Part shown: in pieces, positions 36,215 through 47,200 of the stretch
Layout of the letters: each line of letters starts with the position of its first letter
Numbering within the stretch: position 1 is the first letter of the stretch
Assembly: GCA_035063765.1 (NCBI GenBank)
Contig: JAPSFT010000001.1
Span: 195,497-259,496 of the forward strand
DNA length: 64,000 nucleotides
Reading direction: 5' to 3'
Source: Deltaproteobacteria bacterium
Lineage (GTDB): Bacteria; Myxococcota_A; UBA9160; PR03
Translations under genes and position numbers: made by a program
Notes under the pieces: generated by a model
Databases searched by the model: none
Told to the model about the DNA's origin: nothing
What the model saw: the letters and a program-made list of their open reading frames with translations, nothing else

Positions 36215-37189
36215 TCAGAAGGCGCCGCGGGTGACCAGCGCGCCGCCGCCCCGAAGCGGCGCGACGTCCACCGTCACGAACCCGCGCGCGGCCGGCCGCG
36301 CCGCCTCGCGCGCCGGCTGCGCGGGGCTCTTCTTCAGATCCCCGACGAGCAGCGCGGTCCCCACCCCCACGCCGACCAGCCCGACTCCGAGGCACACGTT
36401 CGTGAGGAGCTTGCTCGTGTTGAAGGCGTCGTAGTCGTCGCGGTTCGGGCGCTCGTCGAAGGAGCTTGCGGCGCTGTTTGCCTGTATCCCGAACACCAGC
36501 GCGCCGACCAGCCCTGCGCCGCCCACGCCGTAGGCGACCCAGGTCATCGGCCCGACGCGAGCTCGGCCGGGCGCGGCGCCGGCATCTCCGTCCGGCCCGG
36601 TCGCGTCGCTCGGCCGGGCGCGCGGCTTCGGAGCCGGCATGAGCGACGCGAGGTCTACGCTGCGGACCGTGCCGGCGGCCACGTTCAGCGCGCGGACCCG
36701 CGCTCCGTCGACGTCGACGAGCGAGACGCGGTGCGCTCCCGGATAGACGAACACGCTGTCGCCGCCCTGAAATTCCTCGTCGTCGAGCCGCACGCGCTGC
36801 TCGGGTCTCCCGAGCAGCTCGATGGTGCCGAGCTGCGGCTTCAGGCGCGCGAGGCGGTCGATGGCGTCCACGCGATCCTGCTCGGTCGACTGCGCGAGCT
36901 TCAGCACCTTCTGGTAGTCGCGGGCGGCGTTCGCGTACTCGCCGGCCTTCTCCCAGGCGTCCCCGGCGTTCAGGAGCGGCGCGGGGTTCGGCTTGATGCG
37001 GAACGCCTCCTCGAAGGCGCGCGCCGCGTCGACGTAGCGCCCCTCGTCGAAGGCCTTGGTCGCTGCGTCGAAGAAGTGCTTGGCGTCGGCGGCCTCACCG
37101 CCCAGCGCTCGGGCGGGGCCCGCGGCGAGACCGGCGGCGAGGGTGACCGCGGCGATGGAAAGCAGCCTGCGCGTTGCGACGAGCGTCAT
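36215..37189 (-). CDS. Exported TPR protein with PEGA-like segment and membrane helices
   Basis: 324 residues with a signal peptide (LSIAAVTLAAGLAAGPARA). Two or three TPR-like units (HFFDAATKAFDEGRYVDAARAFEEAFRIKPNPAPLLNAG, YANAARDYQKVLKLAQ) lead to a beta segment (GTIELLGRPEQRVRLDDEEFQGG...VYPGAHRVSLVD), which looks like a PEGA-type repeat. Two hydrophobic helices follow (VAYGVGGAGLVGALVFGI and LGVGLVGVGVGTALLVG). This layout is frequent among uncharacterised myxobacterial envelope proteins. Divergent from the lipoprotein at 37225 with only 35 bp between. Confidence 0.75.
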   Translation of the reverse strand: MTLVATRRLLSIAAVTLAAGLAAGPARALGGEAADAKHFFDAATKAFDEGRYVDAARAFEEAFRIKPNPAPLLNAGDAWEKAGEYANAARDYQKVLKLAQSTEQDRVDAIDRLARLKPQLGTIELLGRPEQRVRLDDEEFQGGDSVFVYPGAHRVSLVDVDGARVRALNVAAGTVRSVDLASLMPAPKPRARPSDATGPDGDAGAAPGRARVGPMTWVAYGVGGAGLVGALVFGIQANSAASSFDERPNRDDYDAFNTSKLLTNVCLGVGLVGVGVGTALLVGDLKKSPAQPAREAARPAARGFVTVDVAPLRGGGALVTRGAF

Positions 37190-37208
37190 CGACGGTGTCC
37201 GGCGATGC

Positions 37209-37214
37209 TATCAT
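37209..37214 (+). promoter_or_regulatory. -10-like hexamer within a 35-bp divergent promoter region
   Basis: TATCAT ends 10 nt before ATG 37225. The opposite strand carries an overlapping TAGCAT (37205-37210) that could serve the minus-strand TPR gene. Confidence 0.35.
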
Positions 37215-37224
37215 GCTCTCCGTG

Positions 37225-38505
37225 ATGATGCGCCCCCGCTCGAGCTTCGCCCGCCGGAGGGTCTGGCTCGGTCTCTCGCTCACGTTCACCCTCGCCCTCG
37301 CCGGCTGCCTGCGGACGCTCGACGAGTCACGGATCGACGCGAACGCCGGGGCGGGCACCGGCGGCGCAGCGGGCACCGGCGGCGCAGCGGGCACCGGCGG
37401 CGCAGCGGGCACCGGCGGCGAGCCCGGCGACGGCTCGGCAGGCGGGGCGGGCACCGGAGGCGCGGGCGGGAGTGCTGGTCAGGGCGGCGCGGCCGGCGGC
37501 GCGGGCGGGGGCCCCGGCGGAGCGATCGTCCCGTACGACGCCCAGCTACACCCCGTGCGAGACTTGTTCCGCGCTTACGACCTGCCCATCGCGATCGCCG
37601 CCGACAACGTCACGGTCTTCCACGCCAAGCGAGGGGGCGCCGCGGGCGTCATCAGCGCCACCCCGCTCGATGGCTCCGCGACCATGCCCATCACCGGGAC
37701 GGACGTGAACCGACCCATGGCGCTCGCCGCTCCCGCCGTCTCGCTGAACGTCTTCTATGTCGGTGGCAGCTCGGGCATCGGTGAGCTCGGTCGATATTTG
37801 AAGGCTCCGGGGGGCGATCCCAATCCGAGAGTGCCGATCGACGCGGGCTCGGGCGCGAGCGCCATCGAGCAGGCCGTGGCCATCGCCATCGGCACCGACG
37901 GCTACGCGTACGTCTCGGCGCGAGCGATCGCGCCGAACCACCCGACGGTGCTTCGCTTCCAGCTCCAGGCGAGCGGCGACACCGCCGACACCCTCTACAC
38001 CACGCAGACCGGCAACGACAGCGGCGGCCCCATCACGGCCAGCAAGGGCTGCGTCTACTTCATCAGCAACGGGGACATCTTCGTAATCCCCTCGGAGGGC
38101 GCGCTGTTTCGCAAGCCGGCGCTCGCGACTCCGATCACCGACGCGATCGGGCTCGCCTCGGACCAGGCGAACCTCTACTTTACGCGCGCGCGCGGCGAGG
38201 TGTGGCAGCGCAAGCTCTCACCGAGCCCGGCCTGCGACAACAGCGGCCCCGCCGAGAAGCTCCTCGCCACCGGGTTCACCGGGATCGGCGCGGTCATCGC
38301 CTACGAGCCGAGCACGGTGGCGTGGTCCGCCAAGGGCGATCCCAGCAAGAGCTTCGCGGGCGGCGGCGTCTTCACGACGCCCGCGGACGGCTACACGGTC
38401 ACGCAGCTCGCGCCCGAGACGGACGGCGTGGAGCAGCTCGCCGACGCCGGCAGCTACGTCGCTTACGCGACCGCGAACGGATACCTCCGGCGCGTCACGA
38501 AGTGA
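37225..38505 (+). CDS. Gly-rich-linker lipoprotein, beta-propeller-like
   Basis: 426 residues. Lipobox LALAGC, then a linker of four GTGGAA repeats and further Gly/Ala, then a globular part. Repeats of the type LPIAIAADNVTVFHAK, ITASKGCVYFISNGDIFVI, AIGLASDQANLYFTRA and VIAYEPSTVAWSAKGD look like propeller blades of the kind found in many myxobacterial surface lipoproteins. No catalytic motif. ATG 37225 or 37228 are equivalent starts. Ends 7 bp from the convergent kinase gene. Function unknown. Confidence 0.75.
   Translation: MMRPRSSFARRRVWLGLSLTFTLALAGCLRTLDESRIDANAGAGTGGAAGTGGAAGTGGAAGTGGEPGDGSAGGAGTGGAGGSAGQGGAAGGAGGGPGGAIVPYDAQLHPVRDLFRAYDLPIAIAADNVTVFHAKRGGAAGVISATPLDGSATMPITGTDVNRPMALAAPAVSLNVFYVGGSSGIGELGRYLKAPGGDPNPRVPIDAGSGASAIEQAVAIAIGTDGYAYVSARAIAPNHPTVLRFQLQASGDTADTLYTTQTGNDSGGPITASKGCVYFISNGDIFVIPSEGALFRKPALATPITDAIGLASDQANLYFTRARGEVWQRKLSPSPACDNSGPAEKLLATGFTGIGAVIAYEPSTVAWSAKGDPSKSFAGGGVFTTPADGYTVTQLAPETDGVEQLADAGSYVAYATANGYLRRVTK
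37354..37425. repeat. Four tandem 18-bp coding repeats
   Basis: GGCACCGGCGGCGCAGCG and close copies encode the GTGGAA linker of the 37225 lipoprotein. Likely to vary in copy number. Confidence 0.85.
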
Positions 38506-38512
38506 GGCGGGC

Positions 38513-40096
38513 TCAGTTCGCGTAGGGGTTCTTGCGCGGCAAGCTGCCCGGCGCGGCGGGCGCGGCGGGCGCAGGCGACGGCTTGACGGGGCCGGGCGCG
38601 ACCGGCGAGTGTGGGCGCGGCGCCGGCGCGACGCCCGCCCCGGTCGGCACCGGCTTCGATGCGCCCGCGTCGAGCGCGTCGAGCGCGTCGAGGCTCACCG
38701 CCGGCGCGTCGTCTCGCGGCTTCACGGGCGCGGGGTTCGCGCGCGGCTCGGCCGACGTCGGGACGGCCTCGCTCCCCGGGCTCGAGACGTTGACGATCTG
38801 CGTGGTCGTCCGGCGCGTGCCCATGATCACGAGGAGCACGACCAACAGCGCCACCACCAGTCCGCCGATGCCTACCGCGTAGCCGAGCATTCCGCCGCGC
38901 CGCGGCGCCACCGGAGCCACGTGCGGCCCGGTCGAGCCGTCCGCGAGCTGCGGCGCGGACGGCTGGCTCAGGCCGCTCTCGGAGGGCCAACTCCCGGCGC
39001 CGCTCACCCCGCTCACCCCGCTCAGCCCGGTCACGCTGGCGTGCTCGTGACCCGGTGGCCCGAGGAGCGACTCGGCCGACCGGGCTCCAGCGGTCGACTC
39101 CCCCTCTCCAGCGATCGCCTTCATCGCGACCCGAATCGCCTTACGCCGCTGCTCGATGCGGGTCCCGAGCACGCGCTTCAAGAGTCCCGCGATACCAGCG
39201 CGCGCGACGAAGATGCGCTCCTCCTTGAGGTACGCCTCGAGGTCCGCCTCGAGCTCGGCCGCCGTCTGGTAGCGGAGCGCGGGATCGCGCTCGAGCGCCT
39301 TCAGGACGATCTTCTCGAGCTTGACCGGGTACTCGGGGTCGAGCCGCGTCGGGTGCGGGATCTCGCCGGACACCACCAGGTGCAAGGTCTCGGCGTCATG
39401 CTCACCGCGAAACAACCGGCGCCCAGTGGTGAGTTCGAAGAGGACGATGCCGAGCGCGAAGACGTCCGCCCGCCGATCGACGGGTCTTGCCATCGCCTGC
39501 TCGGGCGACATGTACCCGAACTTCCCCTTGAGCTGCCCGGCGCTGGTCGCCTCGGTGAGCCGCCCCATGGCCTTGGCGACGCCGAAGTCGACGAGCTTGA
39601 TGGCGCCGTCGGTGCCGATGAGGATGTTGTGCGGCGAGACGTCGCGATGCACGACACCCAGGATCTTGCCGTCCGGCCCCTTGAGCTCGTGCGCGGCGTG
39701 GAGCCCGGCCGCGGCGTCGGCGATGATTCTCACCGCCATCTCGGGCGGGATCGGGCGGCGCTTGCCCGCCTCGGCGATGACCGCGTGCAGCGAGTCGCCC
39801 TCGACCCACTCCATCGCCATGTACATGACGCCGTTCGCCTCCGCGACGTCGTAGACGTCGACGACGTTCGGGTGTCCGATGCTGCGCACCAGCCGCCCCT
39901 CGTCGAGGAACATCGTCGTGAATTCCGGATCGCCCGCGAGATCCGCCAGGATGACCTTGAGCGCGACGAGTCGGTCGTCCTCCCGGCGCTCCGCGTGCTC
40001 GCGCGCGACCCAGACGGTCGCCATCCCGCCGCGACCGATACGCAGCAGCAGCTCGTATTTCCCTAGCCGATCACCCCGTCGCAAGTCCTCGGTCAT
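38513..40096 (-). CDS. Membrane-anchored Ser/Thr protein kinase
   Basis: 527 residues. The Hanks-type kinase domain (about 14-285) has GRGGMATVW, Lys47 (VALKVIL), HRDVSPHNIL with Asp152, DFG Asp170 and FGYMSPEQ. The form HRDVSPHN, with Ser two residues after Asp instead of Lys, is common in myxobacterial kinases; how it affects activity is uncertain. A linker with GLSGVSGVSG repeats leads to a membrane helix (about 404-428, GGLVVALLVVLLVIM), then a Pro-rich outer tail of about 100 residues ending LPRKNPYAN. No sensory fold outside. Convergent with the 37225 lipoprotein. Confidence 0.93.
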   Translation of the reverse strand: MTEDLRRGDRLGKYELLLRIGRGGMATVWVAREHAERREDDRLVALKVILADLAGDPEFTTMFLDEGRLVRSIGHPNVVDVYDVAEANGVMYMAMEWVEGDSLHAVIAEAGKRRPIPPEMAVRIIADAAAGLHAAHELKGPDGKILGVVHRDVSPHNILIGTDGAIKLVDFGVAKAMGRLTEATSAGQLKGKFGYMSPEQAMARPVDRRADVFALGIVLFELTTGRRLFRGEHDAETLHLVVSGEIPHPTRLDPEYPVKLEKIVLKALERDPALRYQTAAELEADLEAYLKEERIFVARAGIAGLLKRVLGTRIEQRRKAIRVAMKAIAGEGESTAGARSAESLLGPPGHEHASVTGLSGVSGVSGAGSWPSESGLSQPSAPQLADGSTGPHVAPVAPRRGGMLGYAVGIGGLVVALLVVLLVIMGTRRTTTQIVNVSSPGSEAVPTSAEPRANPAPVKPRDDAPAVSLDALDALDAGASKPVPTGAGVAPAPRPHSPVAPGPVKPSPAPAAPAAPGSLPRKNPYAN

Positions 40097-40364
40097 TGCC
40101 TGATGGACCTCTGAAGTCGCTCCCGAGACCGCCTCGGAGCGTCATTCCGCGTCAGGAGAATCGGACGCCTCTTCGCATTACGCCTCGCGCCGGTCAGCGC
40201 GTCAAGCGACCGGCTCATCGGCCAGCCCGAAAGGGGCGGGATTTTCCCACATCAACCGACATGAAGGCGTCCTTGCTTCGACGTGCAACACGACGCGTCA
40301 TGGCGCGCTTCAGTTCGGCCTCGAGCGATGGTACGGAACCCTTCGCGGAAGGAGCTAGCCGAGC
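40097..40364. other. Divergent intergenic region
   Basis: 268 bp between the kinase (minus) and the DUF6918-like gene (plus). A short GCCC-GAAAG-GGGC hairpin lies near 40225-40240. No clear promoter can be defended. Confidence 0.3.
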
Positions 40365-40814
40365 ATGCCGAGTCTGAAGTCGATCATCGAGGAGCCCAGC
40401 CAGCGCGAGGAGGTGGTCGCCGACGCCTGCCGCGTGCTCGACGCCGAGGTGAGCGACAAGTCGGGCCTCTCGGGGCTCGCGGTGAAGGGAGCGTACAAGA
40501 TCGTCCAGGGCGTGCGCCCCGGCTTCATACGGGAGGTGGTCGACCACCTCCTCGAGGATTTCCTCGACGCCCTCGACCCGCTCTACCAAGAGGCGCTCGA
40601 GCGGGGCGTCGCGCCGAGCGCGCACCTTCGCGCCAACGAGTCGCGCGTCGCGGAGGCCTTGCTCGGCATCACGGACGCTCGGGCGCGGGGCGCGGCCCGG
40701 CCGCTCATCAGGAAGACGTACGACAAGCTCCGCCCGAGCGCCGTGACCCACGTGGAGGCCGCGGTCCCGCGGCTCGGCGAGCTCCTCGAGCGGCACGCGC
40801 CCAAGGCGGGCTGA
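40365..40814 (+). CDS. Small helical protein, DUF6918-like
   Basis: 149 residues starting MPSLKSIIEEPSQREEVVADACRVLDAEVSDKSGLSGLAVKGAYKIV. The opening, with DAEV-x-DKSGLSG and AVKGAYK, matches a conserved family best known from Actinobacteria (DUF6918, from memory). All-helical, no membrane segment. GGAAGGAG lies ten bases before the ATG. No assigned role. Stands alone between the kinase and korAB. Confidence 0.7.
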   Translation: MPSLKSIIEEPSQREEVVADACRVLDAEVSDKSGLSGLAVKGAYKIVQGVRPGFIREVVDHLLEDFLDALDPLYQEALERGVAPSAHLRANESRVAEALLGITDARARGAARPLIRKTYDKLRPSAVTHVEAAVPRLGELLERHAPKAG

Positions 40815-41165
40815 GCGCACCCGAGAGTAAGCGGTGACGCTCATCGCGGCCGGCCGAGCGCGAGCGGCGAGACGGACCGGCCGGTCGTCGGCCCTGGCCG
40901 GCGCGCGCCAGCCGGCATCCGTCATGTGCGAGCCTGGCGGGGATCATCTCGGGGTTGGCATGGAGCGGACTTCTCGATCCATTATAGCGGCGCTCTGAGT
41001 CCCAGGGCTGTGCTGTCAGGAGCGAAGAGAGCCCCCGCCCTCCCCACCAGCGAGTGGCGCCGCGCGTGCGCGCGGAGGCCGTGAGAGCGACGAGCGCCCG
41101 GCCCGGCGGAGGACGTCCGCGAGCCCCACGCTCGCTCAGTCGGAGAGAAAGGTAGAACGACAAGG
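40815..41165. other. Upstream region of korAB
   Basis: 351 bp with no gene. GC-rich inverted repeats at about 40850-40910 (GGCCGG-rich) may end the preceding transcript. An AT-rich spot gives a possible promoter, TGGAGC (40961-40966), 16 bp, TATAGC (40983-40988), leaving a GC-rich leader of about 175 nt with several hairpins. No known riboswitch pattern was recognised. Confidence 0.35.
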
Positions 41166-43049
41166 ATGACTACCCAATCGGAAACCGTGCAGTATAGGCC
41201 GGGCGCGCCAGCGAGCGGCGAGCCCCGAAAGCAGCTGAAGGGCGCCGTGGTGCGCTTCGTCGGCGACTCGGGGGACGGCATGCAGGTCACCGGAGCGCAG
41301 TTCACCTCGGCGGCGGCGCTCGCTGGCAACGATCTGGCGACCTTCCCGGATTTCCCCGCGGAGATCCGCGCGCCCGCCGGCACGACCTACGGGGTCTCGG
41401 GCTTCCAGATCAACTTCGCCTCGCAGGACGTCTTCACGCCCGGTGACGCGCCGGACGTCCTCGTGGCGATGAACCCGGCCGCGCTCAAGACCAACCTCTC
41501 GCGGCTGGTGCGCGGTGGGCTGCTCATCGTCAACAGCGGGGCCTTCTCCTCCGCGAACTTGAAGAAGGCCGGCTACGACACGAATCCGCTCGAGGACGGC
41601 TCGCTCGACGGCATCGAGACGCTCGCCATCGACATCACCAAGAACACGGTCGCGGCGGTCAAGGAGGCTGGGATCAGCACCAAGGAGGCCAACCGCTGCA
41701 AGAACTTCTGGACCTTGGGGCTGATGTTCTGGATCTACGCGCGCCCGCTCGAGCCGACCATCAAGTGGCTCGAGGGCAAGTACCAGAAGAGCCCCGAGAT
41801 CGCCCTGGCGAACGTGCTCGCGCTGAAGGCGGGGCACGCCTACGGAGAGACGGCGGAGGTCTCGCACTACCGCTACGAGGTGCCGCCGGCCACGGTGCCG
41901 AAGGGTACCTACCGCAACATCGGCGGTAACCAGGCGACGGCGTGGGGTCTCATCGCCGCGACGCAGCTCTCGGGCCTCGAGATGGTGCTCGGGACCTATC
42001 CCATCACCCCCGCGAGCGACATCCTCCACGAGCTCAGCCGCCACAAGCATTTCGGCGTGACGACCATCCAGGCCGAGGATGAAATCGCGGCGGTCTGCGC
42101 GGCGATCGGCGCCTCGTACGCCGGCAAGCTCGCGGTCACCACCACCAGCGGGCCGGGCCTCGCGCTGAAGACCGAGGCCATCGGGCTCGCGATCGCCACC
42201 GAGCTCCCGCTGGTCATCATCAACGTGCAGCGCGGCGGCCCGAGCACGGGCCTGCCGACCAAGACCGAGCAGGCGGACCTCCTGCAGGCCGTCTACGGGA
42301 GGAACAGCGAGGCGCCCCTCTGCGTGCTCGCCGCTTCGTCGCCGGGCAACTGCTTCGACATGGCCATCGAGGCCGCGCGGCTCGCGCTCAAGTACATGAC
42401 GCCCGTGATCCTGCTCACCGATGGCTACGTCGCCAACGGCGCCGAGCCCTGGCGTATCCCCGACGTCACCACGCTCCCCAAGATCGACGTGAAATTCCGC
42501 ACCGATCCGGAGGGCTTCCAGCCCTTCGCGCGCGACCCGGTGACGCTCGCGCGAAACTGGGCGATCCCGGGCACCCCGGGGCTCACCCATCGAATCGGCG
42601 GTCTCGAGCGCGACTACCACACGGGCCACGTCTCCTATGACCCGGCCAACCACGATCTCATGTGCCGCACGCGCGCCAAGAAGATCGCGGGCATCGCCCA
42701 TGACATCCCCGAGCTCGCGATCGAGACCGGCGACGAGCGAGGTAAGCTCCTGGTGCTCGGCTGGGGCTCGACCTATGGCGCGATCCGAACCGCCGTGACT
42801 CGCTGCCGCGAGCAGGGGCTCCCGGTGTCACACGCCCAACTCAACTACCTGAACCCGTTCCCGAAGAACCTGGGCGAGGTGCTCGGCCGCTTCGAGCGCG
42901 TGCTCATCCCCGAGCTGAACCTGGGTCAGCTCTCGAAGCTCGTGCGGAGCGAGTACCTGCGCGAGGTCGATAGCTTCACCAAGTGCGAGGGGCAGCCCTT
43001 CCGCACCGACGAGCTCGAAGACCGCATCCGTCAGACCTTGGAGAGCTGA
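41166..43049 (+). CDS. korA: 2-oxoglutarate (2-oxoacid):ferredoxin oxidoreductase, fused gamma-alpha subunit
   Basis: 627 residues. With KorB it decarboxylates 2-oxoglutarate to succinyl-CoA and reduces ferredoxin. The N-terminal gamma part (about 25-210) has GAVVRFVGDSGDGMQVTGAQFTSAAALAGNDL. The alpha part begins about 240 with GNQATAWGLIAATQLSGLEMVLGTYPITPASDILHELS, then QAEDEIAAVCAAIGASYAGKLAVTTTSGPG and INVQRGGPSTGLPTKTEQADLLQAVYGRN. The fusion and TKTEQ-x-DL match the two-subunit KorAB type of aerobes such as Mycobacterium. Ends 5 bp before korB. Confidence 0.95.
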   Translation: MTTQSETVQYRPGAPASGEPRKQLKGAVVRFVGDSGDGMQVTGAQFTSAAALAGNDLATFPDFPAEIRAPAGTTYGVSGFQINFASQDVFTPGDAPDVLVAMNPAALKTNLSRLVRGGLLIVNSGAFSSANLKKAGYDTNPLEDGSLDGIETLAIDITKNTVAAVKEAGISTKEANRCKNFWTLGLMFWIYARPLEPTIKWLEGKYQKSPEIALANVLALKAGHAYGETAEVSHYRYEVPPATVPKGTYRNIGGNQATAWGLIAATQLSGLEMVLGTYPITPASDILHELSRHKHFGVTTIQAEDEIAAVCAAIGASYAGKLAVTTTSGPGLALKTEAIGLAIATELPLVIINVQRGGPSTGLPTKTEQADLLQAVYGRNSEAPLCVLAASSPGNCFDMAIEAARLALKYMTPVILLTDGYVANGAEPWRIPDVTTLPKIDVKFRTDPEGFQPFARDPVTLARNWAIPGTPGLTHRIGGLERDYHTGHVSYDPANHDLMCRTRAKKIAGIAHDIPELAIETGDERGKLLVLGWGSTYGAIRTAVTRCREQGLPVSHAQLNYLNPFPKNLGEVLGRFERVLIPELNLGQLSKLVRSEYLREVDSFTKCEGQPFRTDELEDRIRQTLES

Positions 43050-43054
43050 AAATC

Positions 43055-44077
<1,023 letters not shown>

Positions 44078-44093
44078 CTCGACGCGCGTGAGC

Positions 44094-44132
44094 CGCGAGC
44101 CCGCCACGCCCGAGGGCGCGCGCGGGCTCGCG
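44094..44132. terminator. GC-rich hairpin between convergent korB and the TPR gene
   Basis: Perfect 11-bp arms, CGCGAGCCCGC (44094-44104) and GCGGGCTCGCG (44122-44132). A second inverted pair, GCGCGGTTCC near 44143 and GGCGCGGAACC near 44215, flanks the rest of the gap. No T-run; likely a shared end for both transcripts. Confidence 0.5.
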
Positions 44133-44251
44133 CCGTTCTCGACGCGCGGTTCCGCGCCGCCCCGACAAAATCCCCCCGGGGGCCCCGCGCTCGGAGCTCC
44201 GAGGGGTCGGTCCGGCGCGGAACCACGCGCGGCGCCGGACGCGCGCGGCGG

Positions 44252-47200
44252 TCAGTTCTCGGTCCAGGGGCGACCGAGCTTGACGAGCGCGGCCTTCGCC
44301 TCGGCGCGGTACGGCGAGTCCCGCGGGCCATCTCGCAGGAAGGCCTCCCAGTGCCGGATGGCTTCCTTCTTCGCGCCCATCACGCGAGCGAGCTGCAGGT
44401 GCGCCTCGGGCAGCCAGTCCGGCTTTACCTCTTGCGCGTCGCCGAGCTCGACCGCCTTGGTGAGCTGCTCCTCGGCCTCGGCCGCGCGACGGTTGACCGC
44501 GAGGAGCTTGCCGTAGCGAAAGCGCCAGGTGGCGTTGTCGCCCTGGGCCGCGATGGCCTGCTGCCACTCGTCCATCGCCTTGCCCTCCTGGCCCATGTCG
44601 TAATACGCGTCGGCCAGGGTGGCGTGCGCCTCGTAGCGGCTCGGCCGGAGCTCGAGCGCCTTCAGCAGGTCGGCGATCGCCTCCTTGGTCGAGCCCTGGC
44701 GGAACCGGAGGACGCCGCGCTGCCAGTAGGCGTCGGCGAGCCCCTGATCGAGCTCGAGCGCCTTCTTCAGCGCGGTCTCGGCGCGCTGCACACGACCCGC
44801 GTCGTTCGCGGCCCACCCGACGTAGAGCCAGTACTCGGCGCGGTTCGGATCGAGGTCGGTGGCGCGCTCGAGCGAGCGGAGCGCCTCGGCGAGGTTGGTG
44901 CCCTCGACGAGCAGCGCGCGTCCGAGGCAGTGGTTGGTCTCCGCGGAATTCGGGCGTTGCTGGAGCACCTTGCGCAAGAGCTCCTCGGCCTCCTTCGCGC
45001 GACCGGCGGCGACCTTGCCGCAACCGACGCGGAGCATCAGGTCGGGATCGCTCGGCGCCTTGGCGAGCGCGGCCTCGTAGGATTTTAGCGCCTCGTCGCT
45101 GCGTCCCGAGGCCTCGAACAAGAGCCCGCGCTCGAGCGCGAGCCCCGGGTAGTCTCGATCGACCCCGGCGACCTCGTCGAAGACCTTGGTGGCCGCGTCG
45201 AACTGACGATCGCGACGCAGCGCGACGCCGAGACGGAACTTGGCGCCGACGTCGGTGGGATCGAGCGCGAGCGCGGCACGGTATTGGGCGAGGGCCTCGT
45301 CGTAGCGCCCCTGCGAGAGCGCGAGCTCGCCGACCGCCTTGTGGATCTGCGGAAGATCCGGGAGCTTCTTGCGCGCCTCGTCGAGCACCGCCTTCGCCTC
45401 GTCGCTACGGCCTTGCTGCCCGAGCAGGAGCGCGAGCGCGACGTAGGGCTCGACGACCGAGACGTTCGTGCCCCCCATTTCGATGGCGGCCCGGTAGGCG
45501 TCCTCCGCCTCCTTGCGCTGACCGAGCGCCTCGAGCGCTTCGCCGTACCAGTAGGAGACGCCGGTCGACTTCGGGTAGTCCTCGCGGAGCTTCTTCAGTA
45601 GCTCCTTGGCGTCGTCGAGGCGCTCGAGCGCGATCTTGGCCTTGGCGACCCCGAGCTTGGCCTCGATCGCCTCGGGATCGGCCTGCACCGCGGCCTCGTA
45701 GCGGGCGAGCGCCTCGGAGAAGCGACCCGAGCGATAGAGCGACTCGCCGAGCCCGGCGAGCGCGCCGGCCGCCTTGGGATCGATCTTCAGCGCGTCGGTG
45801 AACGCGGCCTCGGCCTGGGTGAAGCGCGAGCGCGCCAGGTTGATGGTGCCGAGCAGGGTCTTCGCCGCCACCTGCTCGTCGGCGCTCGCCTCCGAGCCGG
45901 GCGCGGTCGCCTCGGAGAGGAGCTTGGTAGCGCCGGCTTCGTCGCCGCGCGCGAGCCACGCGGCACGCGCCAGCAGGATGCGCGCACCGATGTGCTTCGG
46001 GCTCTTCGCGAGAGCCGCCTCGGCGTCCTTGGCGGCGGAGGTCGCGTCACCGAGGGCGAGCTCGGCGCGCGCGAGCCCGAACCGAGTGCGCGCGTCGTCC
46101 ACGAGGCTCTGGGCGGCCTGCCAGGCCGAGAGCGCCGCCTTCGGCTCCTGCGCGCGCAAACCGACCTCGCCGTCGAGCACGCGAACGTCGACGTCACGCG
46201 GGTCGCTCGCGGCGAGCGCCTCGAGCTCCTGCCGCGCGCGCGCGAGCTGGCCTGCGTACGCCGACTGCGCGGCGCGCGCGAGCGCGAGGTAGCGGACCTC
46301 GCTCGGCTTCTGCTGCGCGAGCTCATCGAGCAGCACCTTGGCGCGACCCGCCACCGCGGGCTGTCCCCCGAAGCGGATCTCACGCTCGTAGCCGAGGAAG
46401 GCCGCGTAGGCGGCCAGCGCCTTGACGCGCTTCGCCTCACCCCGCTGACGTTCGACGAGCGCGAGCGCCTCGTCCGCGGACGCGCTCGTATCGAGCCCTC
46501 GCAGCGTCCGCACCTTGGCGACCGTGTCCGAGACCATCTGCGCGTTGCGACCGGCGTTGAGACGGTCGGCGATGAAGTAAGCGCCGTACGGGCCGGCGGA
46601 CGGAACCATCGACAGCGCGCCGCCCCCGACCGCGACGAGCACCAGCAGGCCGAGCCCGATCCGCAAGCCACGGCCGCTCTGCTTCCGCTGAGCAACGCGC
46701 GCGACGGGAACGGTGGCGAACGGCGCCGCTGCGGGTAAGCCCGTCGCCGCCGCGGACGCGGCGCCGGGCGGCGCGCCCTCGCTCTCCTGCGGGATGGCCC
46801 CGAACTCCATGTCGTCGTCCGCGACGCCGACCGCGGAGTCCGCCCCGCCGCCATCCAAGTTCACCTCACCGTAGCTCGTGCCGCCCCCGGCCTGACGCAC
46901 CAGCTCCTCCGGCATCGCGGCGGGTGGGGGCGGCGGGGCGCTCGGGCCTGAATCGGGCGGCGGGATCGGCGACCGCCGGGGAGGCGGGAGCGAGGACGCG
47001 AAGGGATCGATCTCGGCGCCAGCCTGGACCTCCGCGGAATCGCCGAACCCCCCCGGGATCTCCAGCTCACCGAAGGACGGGGCGCGCATCCGCGGGAGCT
47101 CACCAATCAGATCCGCCGCGGCGATCGGCAGGCCGCCGCCGAGCGCGGGCAGACCGGCCGCCGGAACCGGCAGGCCACCGCCGAGCGCGGGCAGACCGGC

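Noticed and set aside
40096-40377. 93-codon frame before the DUF6918-like gene
   Set aside because: Basic, low-similarity translation that begins at the kinase start codon and runs out of frame into the next gene. No ribosome site.
40955-40970. Possible sigma-54 element (TTGGCATGGAGCGGAC) before korA
   Set aside because: The -24 half is fair, but the -12 half reads GGAC instead of TTGC.
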